From the NCBI RefSeq assembly GCF_012927355.1, contig NZ_JABBGK010000001.1:620001-684000 (forward strand): a stretch of DNA of 64,000 nt. Direction: 5' to 3'. Below the pieces are notes generated by a model. That model made no database searches and was not told the origin of the DNA. It was given only the letters and a program-made list of their open reading frames with translations. The DNA comes from Rhizobium terricola (GTDB taxonomy: Bacteria; Pseudomonadota; Alphaproteobacteria; Rhizobiales; Rhizobiaceae). Below are positions 54,470 to 62,747 of this stretch, piece after piece (the stretch's first letter is position 1; each line of letters opens with the position of its first letter). Made by a program: the position numbers and the translations under genes.

Positions 54470-55611
54470 ATATCGTCGCAAACTGGAGCTATCCCACCGC
54501 CGTCAAGATGGGACGCGGTCGCATCAAGGAACTGGCCGACGCCTGCAAGTCGCTCGGCATGAAGAAGCCGCTGCTGATCACCGATCGCGGCCTGGCTCCG
54601 ATGCAGATCACCCAGACGGCGCTCGACGTGCTTGCCGAAGCCGGCCTTGGCCGCGCGCTCTTCGCCGACGTCGATCCGAACCCCAACGACGTCAACCTCG
54701 AAGCCGGCATTAAGGCGTTCCGTGACGGCGGCCATGACGGCGTCGTCGCCTTCGGCGGCGGCTCGGGCCTCGACCTTGCCAAGTGCGTCGCCTTCATGGT
54801 CGGCCAGACTCGTCCGGTCTGGGATTTCGAAGACATCGGCGACTGGTGGACCCGTGCCAGCGTCGAGGGCATCGCGCCGATCGTCGCCGTGCCGACCACG
54901 GCCGGCACCGGCTCGGAGGTGGGACGCGCATCGGTCATCACCAATTCGCAGACCCACGTCAAAAAGATCATCTACCATCCGAAGTTCCTGCCGGGCGTCG
55001 TCATCTGCGATCCGGAACTGACCGTCGGCATGCCGAAGTCGATCACAGCGGGTACCGGCATGGATGCGTTTGCCCATTGCCTGGAAGCCTATTCATCGCC
55101 CTTCTACCATCCGATGAGCCAGGGCATCGCGCTCGAAGGCATGCGTCTGGTCAAGGAATTCCTGCCGCGCGCCTACAAGGACGGAACCGACATCGAGGCC
55201 CGTGCCAACATGATGTCGGCTGCTGCCATGGGCGCCGTCGCCTTCCAGAAGGGTCTCGGCGCGATCCATTCGCTGTCGCACCCGATCGGCGCGATCTACA
55301 ACACCCACCACGGCATGACCAATGCCGTCGTCATGCCGGCGGTGCTTCGCTTCAACCGTCCGGCGATCGAGGACAAGATCGCCCGTGCGGCCGCCTATCT
55401 CGGGATTTCCGGCGGCTTCGACGGCTTCTACAACTATGTGCTCGAACTGCGCACCGAACTCGGCGTTCCGGAAAACCTCACGGCCTTCGGCGTCAAGTCG
55501 GACCGAATCGACGAAATGGCCGCCATGGCCATCGTTGATCCGACCGCCGGCGGCAACCCGGTCGAGCTCACGCTGGAAAACACCAAGAAGCTGTTCTACG
55601 ACTGCTTCTGA
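54466..55611 (+). CDS. Iron-containing alcohol dehydrogenase
   Basis: A 381-residue enzyme of the iron-dependent ADH family: nucleotide-binding GGGSGLDLAK, and metal-binding MDAFAHCLEAY, GAIHSLSHPIGA and THHGMTNAV. It oxidises a primary alcohol to the aldehyde with NAD+. ATGA overlap with the aldehyde dehydrogenase gene couples the two. Absence of a pathway-specific oxidase suggests the substrate is an amino alcohol rather than putrescine. Confidence 0.92.
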   Translation: MNIVANWSYPTAVKMGRGRIKELADACKSLGMKKPLLITDRGLAPMQITQTALDVLAEAGLGRALFADVDPNPNDVNLEAGIKAFRDGGHDGVVAFGGGSGLDLAKCVAFMVGQTRPVWDFEDIGDWWTRASVEGIAPIVAVPTTAGTGSEVGRASVITNSQTHVKKIIYHPKFLPGVVICDPELTVGMPKSITAGTGMDAFAHCLEAYSSPFYHPMSQGIALEGMRLVKEFLPRAYKDGTDIEARANMMSAAAMGAVAFQKGLGAIHSLSHPIGAIYNTHHGMTNAVVMPAVLRFNRPAIEDKIARAAAYLGISGGFDGFYNYVLELRTELGVPENLTAFGVKSDRIDEMAAMAIVDPTAGGNPVELTLENTKKLFYDCF

Positions 55612-55640
55612 GGCGTCCAGTCTTCAATGCGAATCGGAAA

Positions 55641-55665
55641 GGCCCGGAATGTTCCGGGCCTTTTT
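55641..55665 (+). terminator. Rho-independent terminator
   Basis: GGCCCGGAA and TTCCGGGCC pair around TG, followed by TTTTT, 30 bp after the alcohol dehydrogenase stop. It closes the amine cluster. Confidence 0.85.
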
Positions 55666-55736
55666 GTATTTTGCGTGTATTGTCTGGGCGATATACGCAG
55701 AGATTGTATTTCAGGTCGATTCGAAAGGTATTTCAC

Positions 55737-56120
55737 ATGCGATTTCATTTCCTCAGTATTGCTGCCGTGCTTCTTGGCGCCGTGGTGCTTCCGGCAGCCG
55801 CGAATGCCGAGAGTTTTTCCAAGCTCGCCGGTCAGGGTTACGCGGTCGGTCCTCTGGGGCAGGGGCGTTCGGGAGGGCTCGGCTGGGTGCTCTCTAAAGG
55901 CGACAAGAAGTTCTTTTGCCGTATGCGGGTCTCTGCAGCCTATCGCGGTCGTGACGGCATGGTGAGTTTTACCTCATCGGGTCGGATGATAGCGGTTGAT
56001 CGCGCCACGTTCGAAGCTGCGATCGGGGGGCCTGATCCGACCATTCCGAGGCTCGAAGACCTCAAGGCCGGGCGTGTCAAGCCGGCAAATGTCGGGTCAT
56101 GCGCGCCGGTCCGGAAGTAG
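55737..56120 (+). CDS. Small periplasmic protein (127 aa)
   Basis: A 127-residue protein with a signal peptide (about 1-22, FLSIAAVLLGAVVLPAAANA) and two Cys in the mature part (FFCRMRV and GSCAPVRK). No family recognised. ATG 55737 is preferred to an upstream ATG at 55671 because it begins the signal peptide. Flanked by terminators on both sides, so it is a single transcription unit. Confidence 0.72.
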   Translation: MRFHFLSIAAVLLGAVVLPAAANAESFSKLAGQGYAVGPLGQGRSGGLGWVLSKGDKKFFCRMRVSAAYRGRDGMVSFTSSGRMIAVDRATFEAAIGGPDPTIPRLEDLKAGRVKPANVGSCAPVRK

Positions 56121-56162
56121 TCCGCCGACGTCGGAAGCCGGTGTAGAGTTAACAAACGTCAA

Positions 56163-56195
56163 GGCCCGCGGTGATTTTCGCCGCGGGCCTTTTCT
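56163..56195 (+). terminator. Rho-independent terminator
   Basis: GGCCCGCGG and CCGCGGGCC pair around TGATTTTCG, followed by TTTTCT. It ends the transcript of the small periplasmic protein gene. Confidence 0.85.
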
Positions 56196-56368
56196 CTTTT
56201 GGTGTCAGCGGGATGCGCGGCTCGCCTACCAAATTTTAGGGAGGCGGTTGCCTCGCTGTCTTTCCGGTTTGTTAACCATGATTAGTAATACTGCATTTAC
56301 TGACACCATGAGCAAGGGGTGCCTGCGAGAGCGATGATCGGCTCGGTTCTACCCTTCGAGGAAATTGC

Positions 56369-57088
56369 ATGCCAGTCATCTCATTTGCCAATGCCAAAGG
56401 CGGTGCCGGCAAGACCACTGCCGCTCTCCTGCTTGCGACCGAACTTGCCCACCAGGGCTATCGCGTCGCCATCCTCGATGCCGATCCGCAGCGCTGGATT
56501 TCCCAGTGGCACGACATTTCCGGTCCGCAGCACAACATCGAAGTGATCTCGGAAGTCTCCGTTGCTTCGCTGCAGGGCCATATCCGCGAACTCTCCCGTT
56601 CCGCCGACTACACGATCATCGACCTTGCCGGCGCCCGCGACGCCATCGTCACGACTGCCATCGGGCTTTCCGATCATGTCATGATCCCGGTCCAGGGCTG
56701 TGCGATGGACGCGCGCGGCGGTGCGCAGATTCTCGACCTCATCAAGCTGATGGAAGATACCGGCAAGCTGAAGATCGCCCACTCGGTCGTGCTGACCCGC
56801 GTCACCTCGATGGTGACGACCCGCGCGCTCCTCACGATCAAGGGGCTGCTTGCGGCTCGCGGCGTCAATGTCATCGACACGCCGATCGTCGAGCGCACCG
56901 CCTTCCGCGAGATCTTCGACTGTGGCGGCACCCTCTACACCATGGACGCGGCGAAGGTCAGCAATCTCGACCGCGCCCGCGAAAATGCCCAGGCCTTTGC
57001 CGGCGAAGTCATGCGCCTCTTGCCGGTCAAGGTCATTCGTAGCCAGGAGCCGCGCCGGTTCCTGCGCATCGTTCGTAACGCTGCCTGA
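56369..57088 (+). CDS. ParA-family ATPase, orphan
   Basis: A 239-residue ParA/Soj-like ATPase with deviant Walker A FANAKGGAGKTTAALLLATE, a switch region with LDADPQRWISQW, and IIDLAGARD. Such proteins position DNA, proteins or complexes by ATP-dependent gradients. No ParB gene or parS-like repeats are seen beside it. Short spacing of GAGGAAATTGC before ATG. Flanked by terminators, it stands alone. Confidence 0.88.
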   Translation: MPVISFANAKGGAGKTTAALLLATELAHQGYRVAILDADPQRWISQWHDISGPQHNIEVISEVSVASLQGHIRELSRSADYTIIDLAGARDAIVTTAIGLSDHVMIPVQGCAMDARGGAQILDLIKLMEDTGKLKIAHSVVLTRVTSMVTTRALLTIKGLLAARGVNVIDTPIVERTAFREIFDCGGTLYTMDAAKVSNLDRARENAQAFAGEVMRLLPVKVIRSQEPRRFLRIVRNAA

Positions 57089-57120
57089 TCCTCCCGTTCC
57101 TCCCAAGCAGCGAAACGAAA

Positions 57121-57152
57121 GAGCCGCCGGATCGAGATCCGGCGGCTCTTTC
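57121..57152. terminator. Bidirectional-type terminator after ParA gene
   Basis: GAGCCGCCGGAT and ATCCGGCGGCTC pair around CGAG, followed by TTTC and preceded by GAAA on the other side. It separates the ParA gene from the convergent L,D-transpeptidase gene. Confidence 0.8.
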
Positions 57153-57202
57153 GTGTTTGGAGATGACAAACGTGCGCTACGCGGCGCCCTGACGCGGTCG
57201 CG

Positions 57203-58537
57203 TCAGTCGATGAACTCGACGGTGACGCCCGGCTTGACCATCTTGGCGAGTTCGGTGGCGTCCCAGTTGGTCAGGCGGATGCAGCCATGGCTCTGGGTGC
57301 GGCCGATCTTCGACGGCTCCGGAGTGCCGTGGATGCCGTAGGTCGGCCTGGAAAGCGCCATCCAGACGGTACCGACAGGACCGTTCGGGCCGGGCGGGAT
57401 GCTGAGCACCTTGTCGTTGGCGCCCTGCTGGAAGTTGATCTTCGGATTGTAGGTGTAGCCCGGATTAAGGGCGACGCGCTCGACGGTCACCGTGCCCGAC
57501 GGCGACGGCGTGTCGGCGGAGCCGATACTGGCGGGGTAGGCAGCGATCAGCGAGCCATCCTCGGCGTAGGCGAAGACCTGCTTCAGTCCCTTGTTGGCGA
57601 TGATGCGGGCAACCGAGCCGGTCTTGGTCTGGCCGGGTTCAACCACCTTGATGATGGTGCCCGGGATGGTGAAGTCGACGCCTGGGTTGAGCTGGCGCAG
57701 ATAGGCTTCGTCCATGTGGAATTTCTCGGCCAGCATTTCGGTGGTCGAGGTGTAGGCCAGCGACGGCAGCAAGGCCTTCTGGCTGTAGTCTTCCGGGATC
57801 TCGGCAACGTACGGACCGGCGGCATCACCGGGCGTGATGGTATAGGAGGTGATCGCAAGCCCGCCGGACAGGCGAAGGCGCTCGAGGATATCCTCTGCAT
57901 TGTTCGGGTCGATGGTTTCGCCGGTCATCTGCTGCCAGGCGACGAGCGCCTTGTTGACGTTCTGGCCCATCTTGCCGTCGATCACGCCCGGCGAAACACC
58001 TTCGCGGTCGAGGAAGACCTGCAGTGCGGTGATTTCGAGCTGCGACAGGTTGCTCTTCACCGGGATGTCCGGCGTGACCGTGCGCATCGGCGCCTGGTCG
58101 GTCGGCGGAGCGAGGTCGGGGCCGCCGGTCGGCATGTCGGGCAGGGGTTCGTCGAGCGGCTGGCGATCGATCGCGTCGGGCGAAGGGATGGCGCCTGTCA
58201 CAATGCCGTCGTCCTCCCAGCCCGGGGCGGGCGCGCCGTAGTCGTCATAGGCCGGCGCGCGTGCTTCGCGCTGGCGGGGGAAGTAGGTCTCTGCAGGGAC
58301 TTCGATCGCCACGACGTTGCCGTAGCGGTCGATGAGAACGCGCCGGCCCATCTGGTCGCGGCTGATGACGACTTCGCCTTGCTCGGGCGTGTAGTCGAGC
58401 AGGTCGCCGTCGGGGGTGACGAGAAGCGTGGAGCCTCCGCGATTCCCGTAGCTCTGGGCAAGGGCAGGTGTCGACACGCCGGCCTGCAATGCAGCAAGCG
58501 ACGCGACAATCAATCCAGCTCTCAACATATCGACCAC
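57203..58537 (-). CDS. L,D-transpeptidase (YkuD domain)
   Basis: A 444-residue exported enzyme: signal peptide (about 1-28, AGLIVASLAALQAGVSTPALA), a Pro-rich middle with a peptidoglycan-binding-like segment (SQLEITALQVFLDREGVSPG), and a C-terminal YkuD domain with IHGTPEPSKIGRTQSHGCIR, catalytic Cys419. It crosslinks peptidoglycan or attaches proteins at diaminopimelate. GTG 58537 follows AAGGGG; ATG 58528 is also possible. Confidence 0.92.
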   Translation of the reverse strand: MVDMLRAGLIVASLAALQAGVSTPALAQSYGNRGGSTLLVTPDGDLLDYTPEQGEVVISRDQMGRRVLIDRYGNVVAIEVPAETYFPRQREARAPAYDDYGAPAPGWEDDGIVTGAIPSPDAIDRQPLDEPLPDMPTGGPDLAPPTDQAPMRTVTPDIPVKSNLSQLEITALQVFLDREGVSPGVIDGKMGQNVNKALVAWQQMTGETIDPNNAEDILERLRLSGGLAITSYTITPGDAAGPYVAEIPEDYSQKALLPSLAYTSTTEMLAEKFHMDEAYLRQLNPGVDFTIPGTIIKVVEPGQTKTGSVARIIANKGLKQVFAYAEDGSLIAAYPASIGSADTPSPSGTVTVERVALNPGYTYNPKINFQQGANDKVLSIPPGPNGPVGTVWMALSRPTYGIHGTPEPSKIGRTQSHGCIRLTNWDATELAKMVKPGVTVEFID

Positions 58538-58715
58538 GGCCCGAATCCCCTTTTTGGTCCACGCGAGAAACGCGATAAATTTGACACTAATGTGGAAAAG
58601 GTGAATTCATGGTGAATATTGTCTTAAGGCCGTCTCTGGGGAGCGAGGCGCTGCACAATTTTCATGGGGAGCAGACCGGTGGGCGATTTTCCGCCGGATC
58701 GTCTGAGGGGGGACG

Positions 58716-59174
58716 ATGGGACATCGATTTGAGATTGACGATTTTTTGCCGTATCGGCTGAACCGCGCCGCCGAGAGGCTGAGCGCTCATTTCATGCGTT
58801 TCAGCGGCGACGGCGACGAAATTTCCTGGGCGGAGTGGCAGGTGCTGTGGTCGCTCGGCGAAAAGGTCCATTCCACGGCGAAGGCGATTTCCGGACACTC
58901 CGGCCTGACGAAGACGAAGATCAGCCGGGCGGTGAAGGCGCTCGAGGAGCGGCGCTGGCTGGAGCGCAGCCGCGACAGCCATGACCGGCGCTTCGAACAA
59001 CTCTCCCTGACCCGGTCCGGCGCGGAGCATTACGCGATCCTCAAGGCGCGCGCCGGCGACTACCAGACATGGCTTGATGGCACGCTCGATTTGCCATACC
59101 TCAAGGCACTCGACGACGGATTGTCCGGCGTCGAGACGCTGATGGCGGCACGCGTCCCGCCGGAGCGGGATTGA
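58716..59174 (+). CDS. MarR-family regulator
   Basis: A 152-residue winged-helix regulator: STAKAISGHSGLTKTKISRA is the recognition region and RSRDSHDRRFEQLSLTRSG the wing. Dimerisation helices flank it. It precedes a DUF4432 gene on the same strand by about 20 bp and may control sugar metabolism genes. Ligand unknown. Confidence 0.88.
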   Translation: MGHRFEIDDFLPYRLNRAAERLSAHFMRFSGDGDEISWAEWQVLWSLGEKVHSTAKAISGHSGLTKTKISRAVKALEERRWLERSRDSHDRRFEQLSLTRSGAEHYAILKARAGDYQTWLDGTLDLPYLKALDDGLSGVETLMAARVPPERD

Positions 59175-59195
59175 TAGCGAGGGGAAGCCGGGCAG

Positions 59196-60026
59196 ATGAT
59201 GGAGTTTTCCGCGGGGAAGGGGCCGGCGCTCACGCTCGACGAGAGTTCCGTCATGGATATCGGCGCCTGCATTGTCGGCGGCATCGACCTCGCGCCCGGA
59301 CGGGCCATCCCCGATGACGGCGATCCGCGAATCGACCATTCGCTCGAGGGCTTTCTCTTCACCTGCGGCCCGGATCACATCCGCCATCCCGAGCCGATCG
59401 GCGACGGCAAGGCGGGCCGCTATCCGCTTCACGGCTCGTTCTCGTCCCATCCTGCACGCGACATCGCCTTCAGCAGCAGCGGCGAGGCGATCGAATGCCG
59501 GGCGACTGTCGATGTCCGTCTCGCCGACGGCGGCGCGGCGCGGCTCGATCGGCGCTGGCGGATCGACGGGGGGACCGGCGAGACGCTTCTCTCCGATACG
59601 GTTACCAATACCGGCGCGACGCCGTTCCCGGCGATGCTGATGTATCACATGAACCTTGGCGCCCGGCATTTCGACGACGGCATGCGGCTCGAAGGGGCGA
59701 TGTTCGAGGGCGGCGGCATGCCCTGGGCCTTCGGTGAGGGCGACGGCGGGGTCTTCTGCGTTCCGGCCGGCCAGGGCGGCTGGGCCGAAGCGCGGCTCGG
59801 TCCGATCGCCGCGATCGGTGGCAAGACGCTGAAGGTCCGTTTCCGCACCGATACGCTTCCCTTCCTGCAGATCTGGCGCAATCAGGCGGCGCCTGCCCAC
59901 GTGCTCGGCATCGAGCCGGTTTCCCATCGCTGGGAGCCACGCGCCAAGCTTGCCGAGCGGGGCGAACTCGTCGATCTGGCGCCGGGCGAGAGCCGGGAAT
60001 ACGCGCTGGCCTTCGCCTTCGTCTGA
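59196..60026 (+). CDS. DUF4432 (aldose epimerase-like) protein
   Basis: A 276-residue beta-rich protein of the DUF4432 family, related to galactose mutarotase. Signatures are EGFLFTCGPDHIRHP, GRYPLHGSFSSHPARDI with its conserved His, and MYHMNLGARHFDDGM. It probably binds or isomerises a sugar; no activity is established. It follows the MarR gene closely. Confidence 0.8.
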   Translation: MMEFSAGKGPALTLDESSVMDIGACIVGGIDLAPGRAIPDDGDPRIDHSLEGFLFTCGPDHIRHPEPIGDGKAGRYPLHGSFSSHPARDIAFSSSGEAIECRATVDVRLADGGAARLDRRWRIDGGTGETLLSDTVTNTGATPFPAMLMYHMNLGARHFDDGMRLEGAMFEGGGMPWAFGEGDGGVFCVPAGQGGWAEARLGPIAAIGGKTLKVRFRTDTLPFLQIWRNQAAPAHVLGIEPVSHRWEPRAKLAERGELVDLAPGESREYALAFAFV

Positions 60027-60117
60027 TCTGTTCCCCGAAGGGGAAGGCGCTTTCCGGTCATTGACGCCCGACTGCACGCATCGTAGATGTTTGGCCCTCG
60101 AAAGCAGGGAGCGACCC

Positions 60118-60456
60118 ATGAACATCTCGCAGATCGACGACGACTATTCCGTAAGCGGCCAGATCCAGGTTGCCGATCTCGACACCATCAAGGCGCTCGG
60201 CTTCAAGTCCATCGTCTGCCACCGTCCCGACGGTGAAGAGGCCGGTCAGCCGACTTTTGCCGAAATCGCCGCGCGTGCCGAGGAACTCGGCCTCAAGATC
60301 GCCCATGTGCCGGTCGGCCCGATGGGCGTGACGCCCGAGGCCGTGACCGGCATGGTGGACGCGCTCGACGATTTCGAGCGGCCGATGCTCGGCTACTGCC
60401 GTTCCGGTGCGCGTTCGACCGCGACCTACCAGAAGAGCCTGCATCTTCGCGGCTGA
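60118..60456 (+). CDS. Beta-lactamase hydrolase-like protein (DUF442)
   Basis: A 112-residue protein of the DUF442/TIGR01244 family, with a phosphatase- or rhodanese-like loop LGYCRSGARSTA holding a conserved Cys-x5-Arg. Related domains are fused to persulfide dioxygenases and act in sulphur transfer. Function here is uncertain. It lies between a DUF4432 gene and a RidA gene. Confidence 0.85.
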   Translation: MNISQIDDDYSVSGQIQVADLDTIKALGFKSIVCHRPDGEEAGQPTFAEIAARAEELGLKIAHVPVGPMGVTPEAVTGMVDALDDFERPMLGYCRSGARSTATYQKSLHLRG

Positions 60457-60512
60457 GCGCTCCGCTCGCCGCCATCGACATTTCGCCTTTCCATGAAACA
60501 GGAGTATTTTCC

Positions 60513-60854
60513 ATGACCATCAAGCGTATCGAGCCGGGCGCCCGCATGAGCGGCGCTGTCGTTCACGGCAACACCGTCTATCTCGCGGGCCAGGTCGGCG
60601 ACGGCGTTTCCGTCACCGAACAGTCGAAGTCGGCTCTGGCTGAAGTCGAGCGCCTGCTGGCTCTCGCCGGCTCGGACAAGTCGAAGATCCTGCAGACGAT
60701 CATCTACCTCTCCGACATGTCGACCTTCGGCGAAATGAACGCCGTCTGGGAAGCCTGGATCGACCCGAAGAATCCGCCGGCTCGCGCCACCAGCGAAGCC
60801 GCGCTGGCGACCCCGGACTACAAGGTCGAGTTCATCGTCACTGCGGCGATCTGA
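60513..60854 (+). CDS. RidA family deaminase
   Basis: A 113-residue RidA/YjgF-family protein. It carries the Arg-containing ending PARATSEAALATPDYKVEF and the strand HGNTVYLAGQVGD. RidA proteins hydrolyse reactive enamines and imines formed by pyridoxal enzymes. CAGGAG lies shortly upstream. No pathway is suggested by the neighbours. Confidence 0.88.
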   Translation: MTIKRIEPGARMSGAVVHGNTVYLAGQVGDGVSVTEQSKSALAEVERLLALAGSDKSKILQTIIYLSDMSTFGEMNAVWEAWIDPKNPPARATSEAALATPDYKVEFIVTAAI

Positions 60855-60917
60855 AGTCTGCCAATCCGATTCCGAAAGCCGGTGCATCTTGTTGATGCGC
60901 CGGCTTTTTTGTTGGAT

Positions 60918-61742
60918 TCAGGCGAAGTGCGAACGCATGAAGTCGACATAGTTCTGGTCGGCCATTTCGCTGCGCGCCTGAACGAAGCCGCGTGCGTCGT
61001 CGCCGACGAAGTAGCGCAACCGGCTGGTTCCATCGGTCGCCGCTTCATGCACCACGTTGGCCACATCCCGGGACGTCATGGTCAACGCGCCGCCCATTCT
61101 GGCGAAGGCCGCGGTGGAGCGGTCGAGGAACGGGCGGTAATCAGTTGGCATATTCTCTTGGGCGAAATCCGCGGCTGAGCGCAGCTGAAAGCTTGTCTCG
61201 GCAACGCCGCCATGCGGGACAACCAGCTTCACCCCGATCTGTAGAGCCAGCAGCTCATAGGAAAGCGCTTCCGTAAAGCCCTCCAGCGCGAACTTGCTGG
61301 CGCAGTAAAGCGAGATCATCGGCAATGTGAAGTGGCCAGCGCCTGAGCTCACATTGATGATGGTGCCGGCCCTGGTGGCACGGAAGTGCGGGAGCAGGGC
61401 GCGTGTGACATCCATGACGCCAAATACATTGACGTCGAACTGCTGCTGGATGCTCTCTCGCGGTACCGCTTCGAACACGCCGTAGAGGCCATAACCGGCA
61501 TTGTTGACCAGCACGTCGATGCGGCCGAACCGCGCGATCGCGGCTTCGACGGTGGTCTCGATGCTCTGCGGGTCCTGGACGTCAAGGCGCGCCACCAGAA
61601 CACCGTCGAGTAGGTTGAGTTCGGATTCCTTCTCTGGAGTGCGCATGGTTGCAACCACGTTCCAGCCCTTCTCCTGAAAGAGCTTGGCCGATGCTTTGCC
61701 GATGCCGGAGGATGCGCCGGTGATGAAGACCGTCTTGGTCAT
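60918..61742 (-). CDS. Short-chain dehydrogenase/reductase
   Basis: A 274-residue SDR oxidoreductase: nucleotide-binding ITGASSGIGKASAKLF, NNAGYG, catalytic Ser in NVSSGAG and YCASKFALEGF (Tyr-x3-Lys). It probably reduces a carbonyl with NAD(P)H. The divergent LysR gene, 105 bp away, is the likely regulator. Confidence 0.9.
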   Translation of the reverse strand: MTKTVFITGASSGIGKASAKLFQEKGWNVVATMRTPEKESELNLLDGVLVARLDVQDPQSIETTVEAAIARFGRIDVLVNNAGYGLYGVFEAVPRESIQQQFDVNVFGVMDVTRALLPHFRATRAGTIINVSSGAGHFTLPMISLYCASKFALEGFTEALSYELLALQIGVKLVVPHGGVAETSFQLRSAADFAQENMPTDYRPFLDRSTAAFARMGGALTMTSRDVANVVHEAATDGTSRLRYFVGDDARGFVQARSEMADQNYVDFMRSHFA

Positions 61743-61847
61743 GATGTGCCTCGTTCATTTGGTTCAGTGACGAACCCTCAGATATGCCGCTGGCATTGTT
61801 CTGATAACCGGCATATTTGTGTATGATATGATGCAGGATTTGAGACA

Positions 61848-62747
61848 ATGAAGAAGTCGGGACTGGTTGAACTGCATGCGGTCGCGGCCGTGGCCGCGGC
61901 GCGGAGCTTCCGGGCGGCGGCTGCGGAGCTTGGCTTGTCGGCTTCCGCGCTCAGCCACGCGGTTGCGGCGATCGAGACCCGCATGGGCGTCAAGCTGTTC
62001 AACCGCACCACGCGCAGCGTCTCGCTGACGCAAGCCGGCGAGCAGTTTCTCGGCAAGGTGGGGCCGGCGCTGAAGGAGATCGAAGCGGCGATGGAGGCGG
62101 CCACGCAGTCGCGCGCCACGCCGGCGGGGCGGTTGCGCATCAATACGTCGGAGGGTGCAGCACGGGGCCTGCTGATGCCGATCGTTCTCGAATTCCTCCG
62201 GCGTTATCGGGATGTCGATGTCGATATCGTCAGTGAAGGACGCATGGTCGACATCGTCGCCGAGGGCTTCGACATCGGCATCCGGCTGATCGATACGGTG
62301 CCGCAGGACATGATCGCCATTCCCCTGACCGAGCACGAGCGTTTCGTCGTCGTCGGATCACCGCAGTATATCGAACGACACGGCAAACCGCTGGTTCCAG
62401 CCGATCTGACACGGCATGCCTGCTTGCGGCTGCGCCTGCCGAGCGGGACGATCTATCGCTGGGAGTTCGAGCGCCATGGGGAAGAGATCCGAGTCGATGT
62501 CGAGGGTCCGCTGACGCTGCAGGACATGCAGTTGATGCGCGAGGCCGCCGTTGGTGGTGCGGGGCTTGCCTATATGACCGAACGAAACGTTGCGGCCGAC
62601 CTTGCGGCCGGCCGTCTGGTCACGGTGCTGGAGGAATGGACGCCGCCATTTCCGGGACTGTGCCTCTATTATTCGGGCCATCGGCATCTGCCGCCGGCCC
62701 TGCGCGCCTTTGCCGACCTGGCCCGGCAGATGTCGCGGAAGACCTAG
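61848..62747 (+). CDS. LysR-family regulator
   Basis: A 299-residue LysR regulator of the CrgA/AaeR-like group: HTH RAAAAELGLSASALSHAVAA, then the usual effector domain with FDIGIRLIDTVPQDMIAIPL. It is divergent from the SDR gene. It converges with the ThDP enzyme gene, sharing 4 bp at the ends. Confidence 0.9.
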   Translation: MKKSGLVELHAVAAVAAARSFRAAAAELGLSASALSHAVAAIETRMGVKLFNRTTRSVSLTQAGEQFLGKVGPALKEIEAAMEAATQSRATPAGRLRINTSEGAARGLLMPIVLEFLRRYRDVDVDIVSEGRMVDIVAEGFDIGIRLIDTVPQDMIAIPLTEHERFVVVGSPQYIERHGKPLVPADLTRHACLRLRLPSGTIYRWEFERHGEEIRVDVEGPLTLQDMQLMREAAVGGAGLAYMTERNVAADLAAGRLVTVLEEWTPPFPGLCLYYSGHRHLPPALRAFADLARQMSRKT

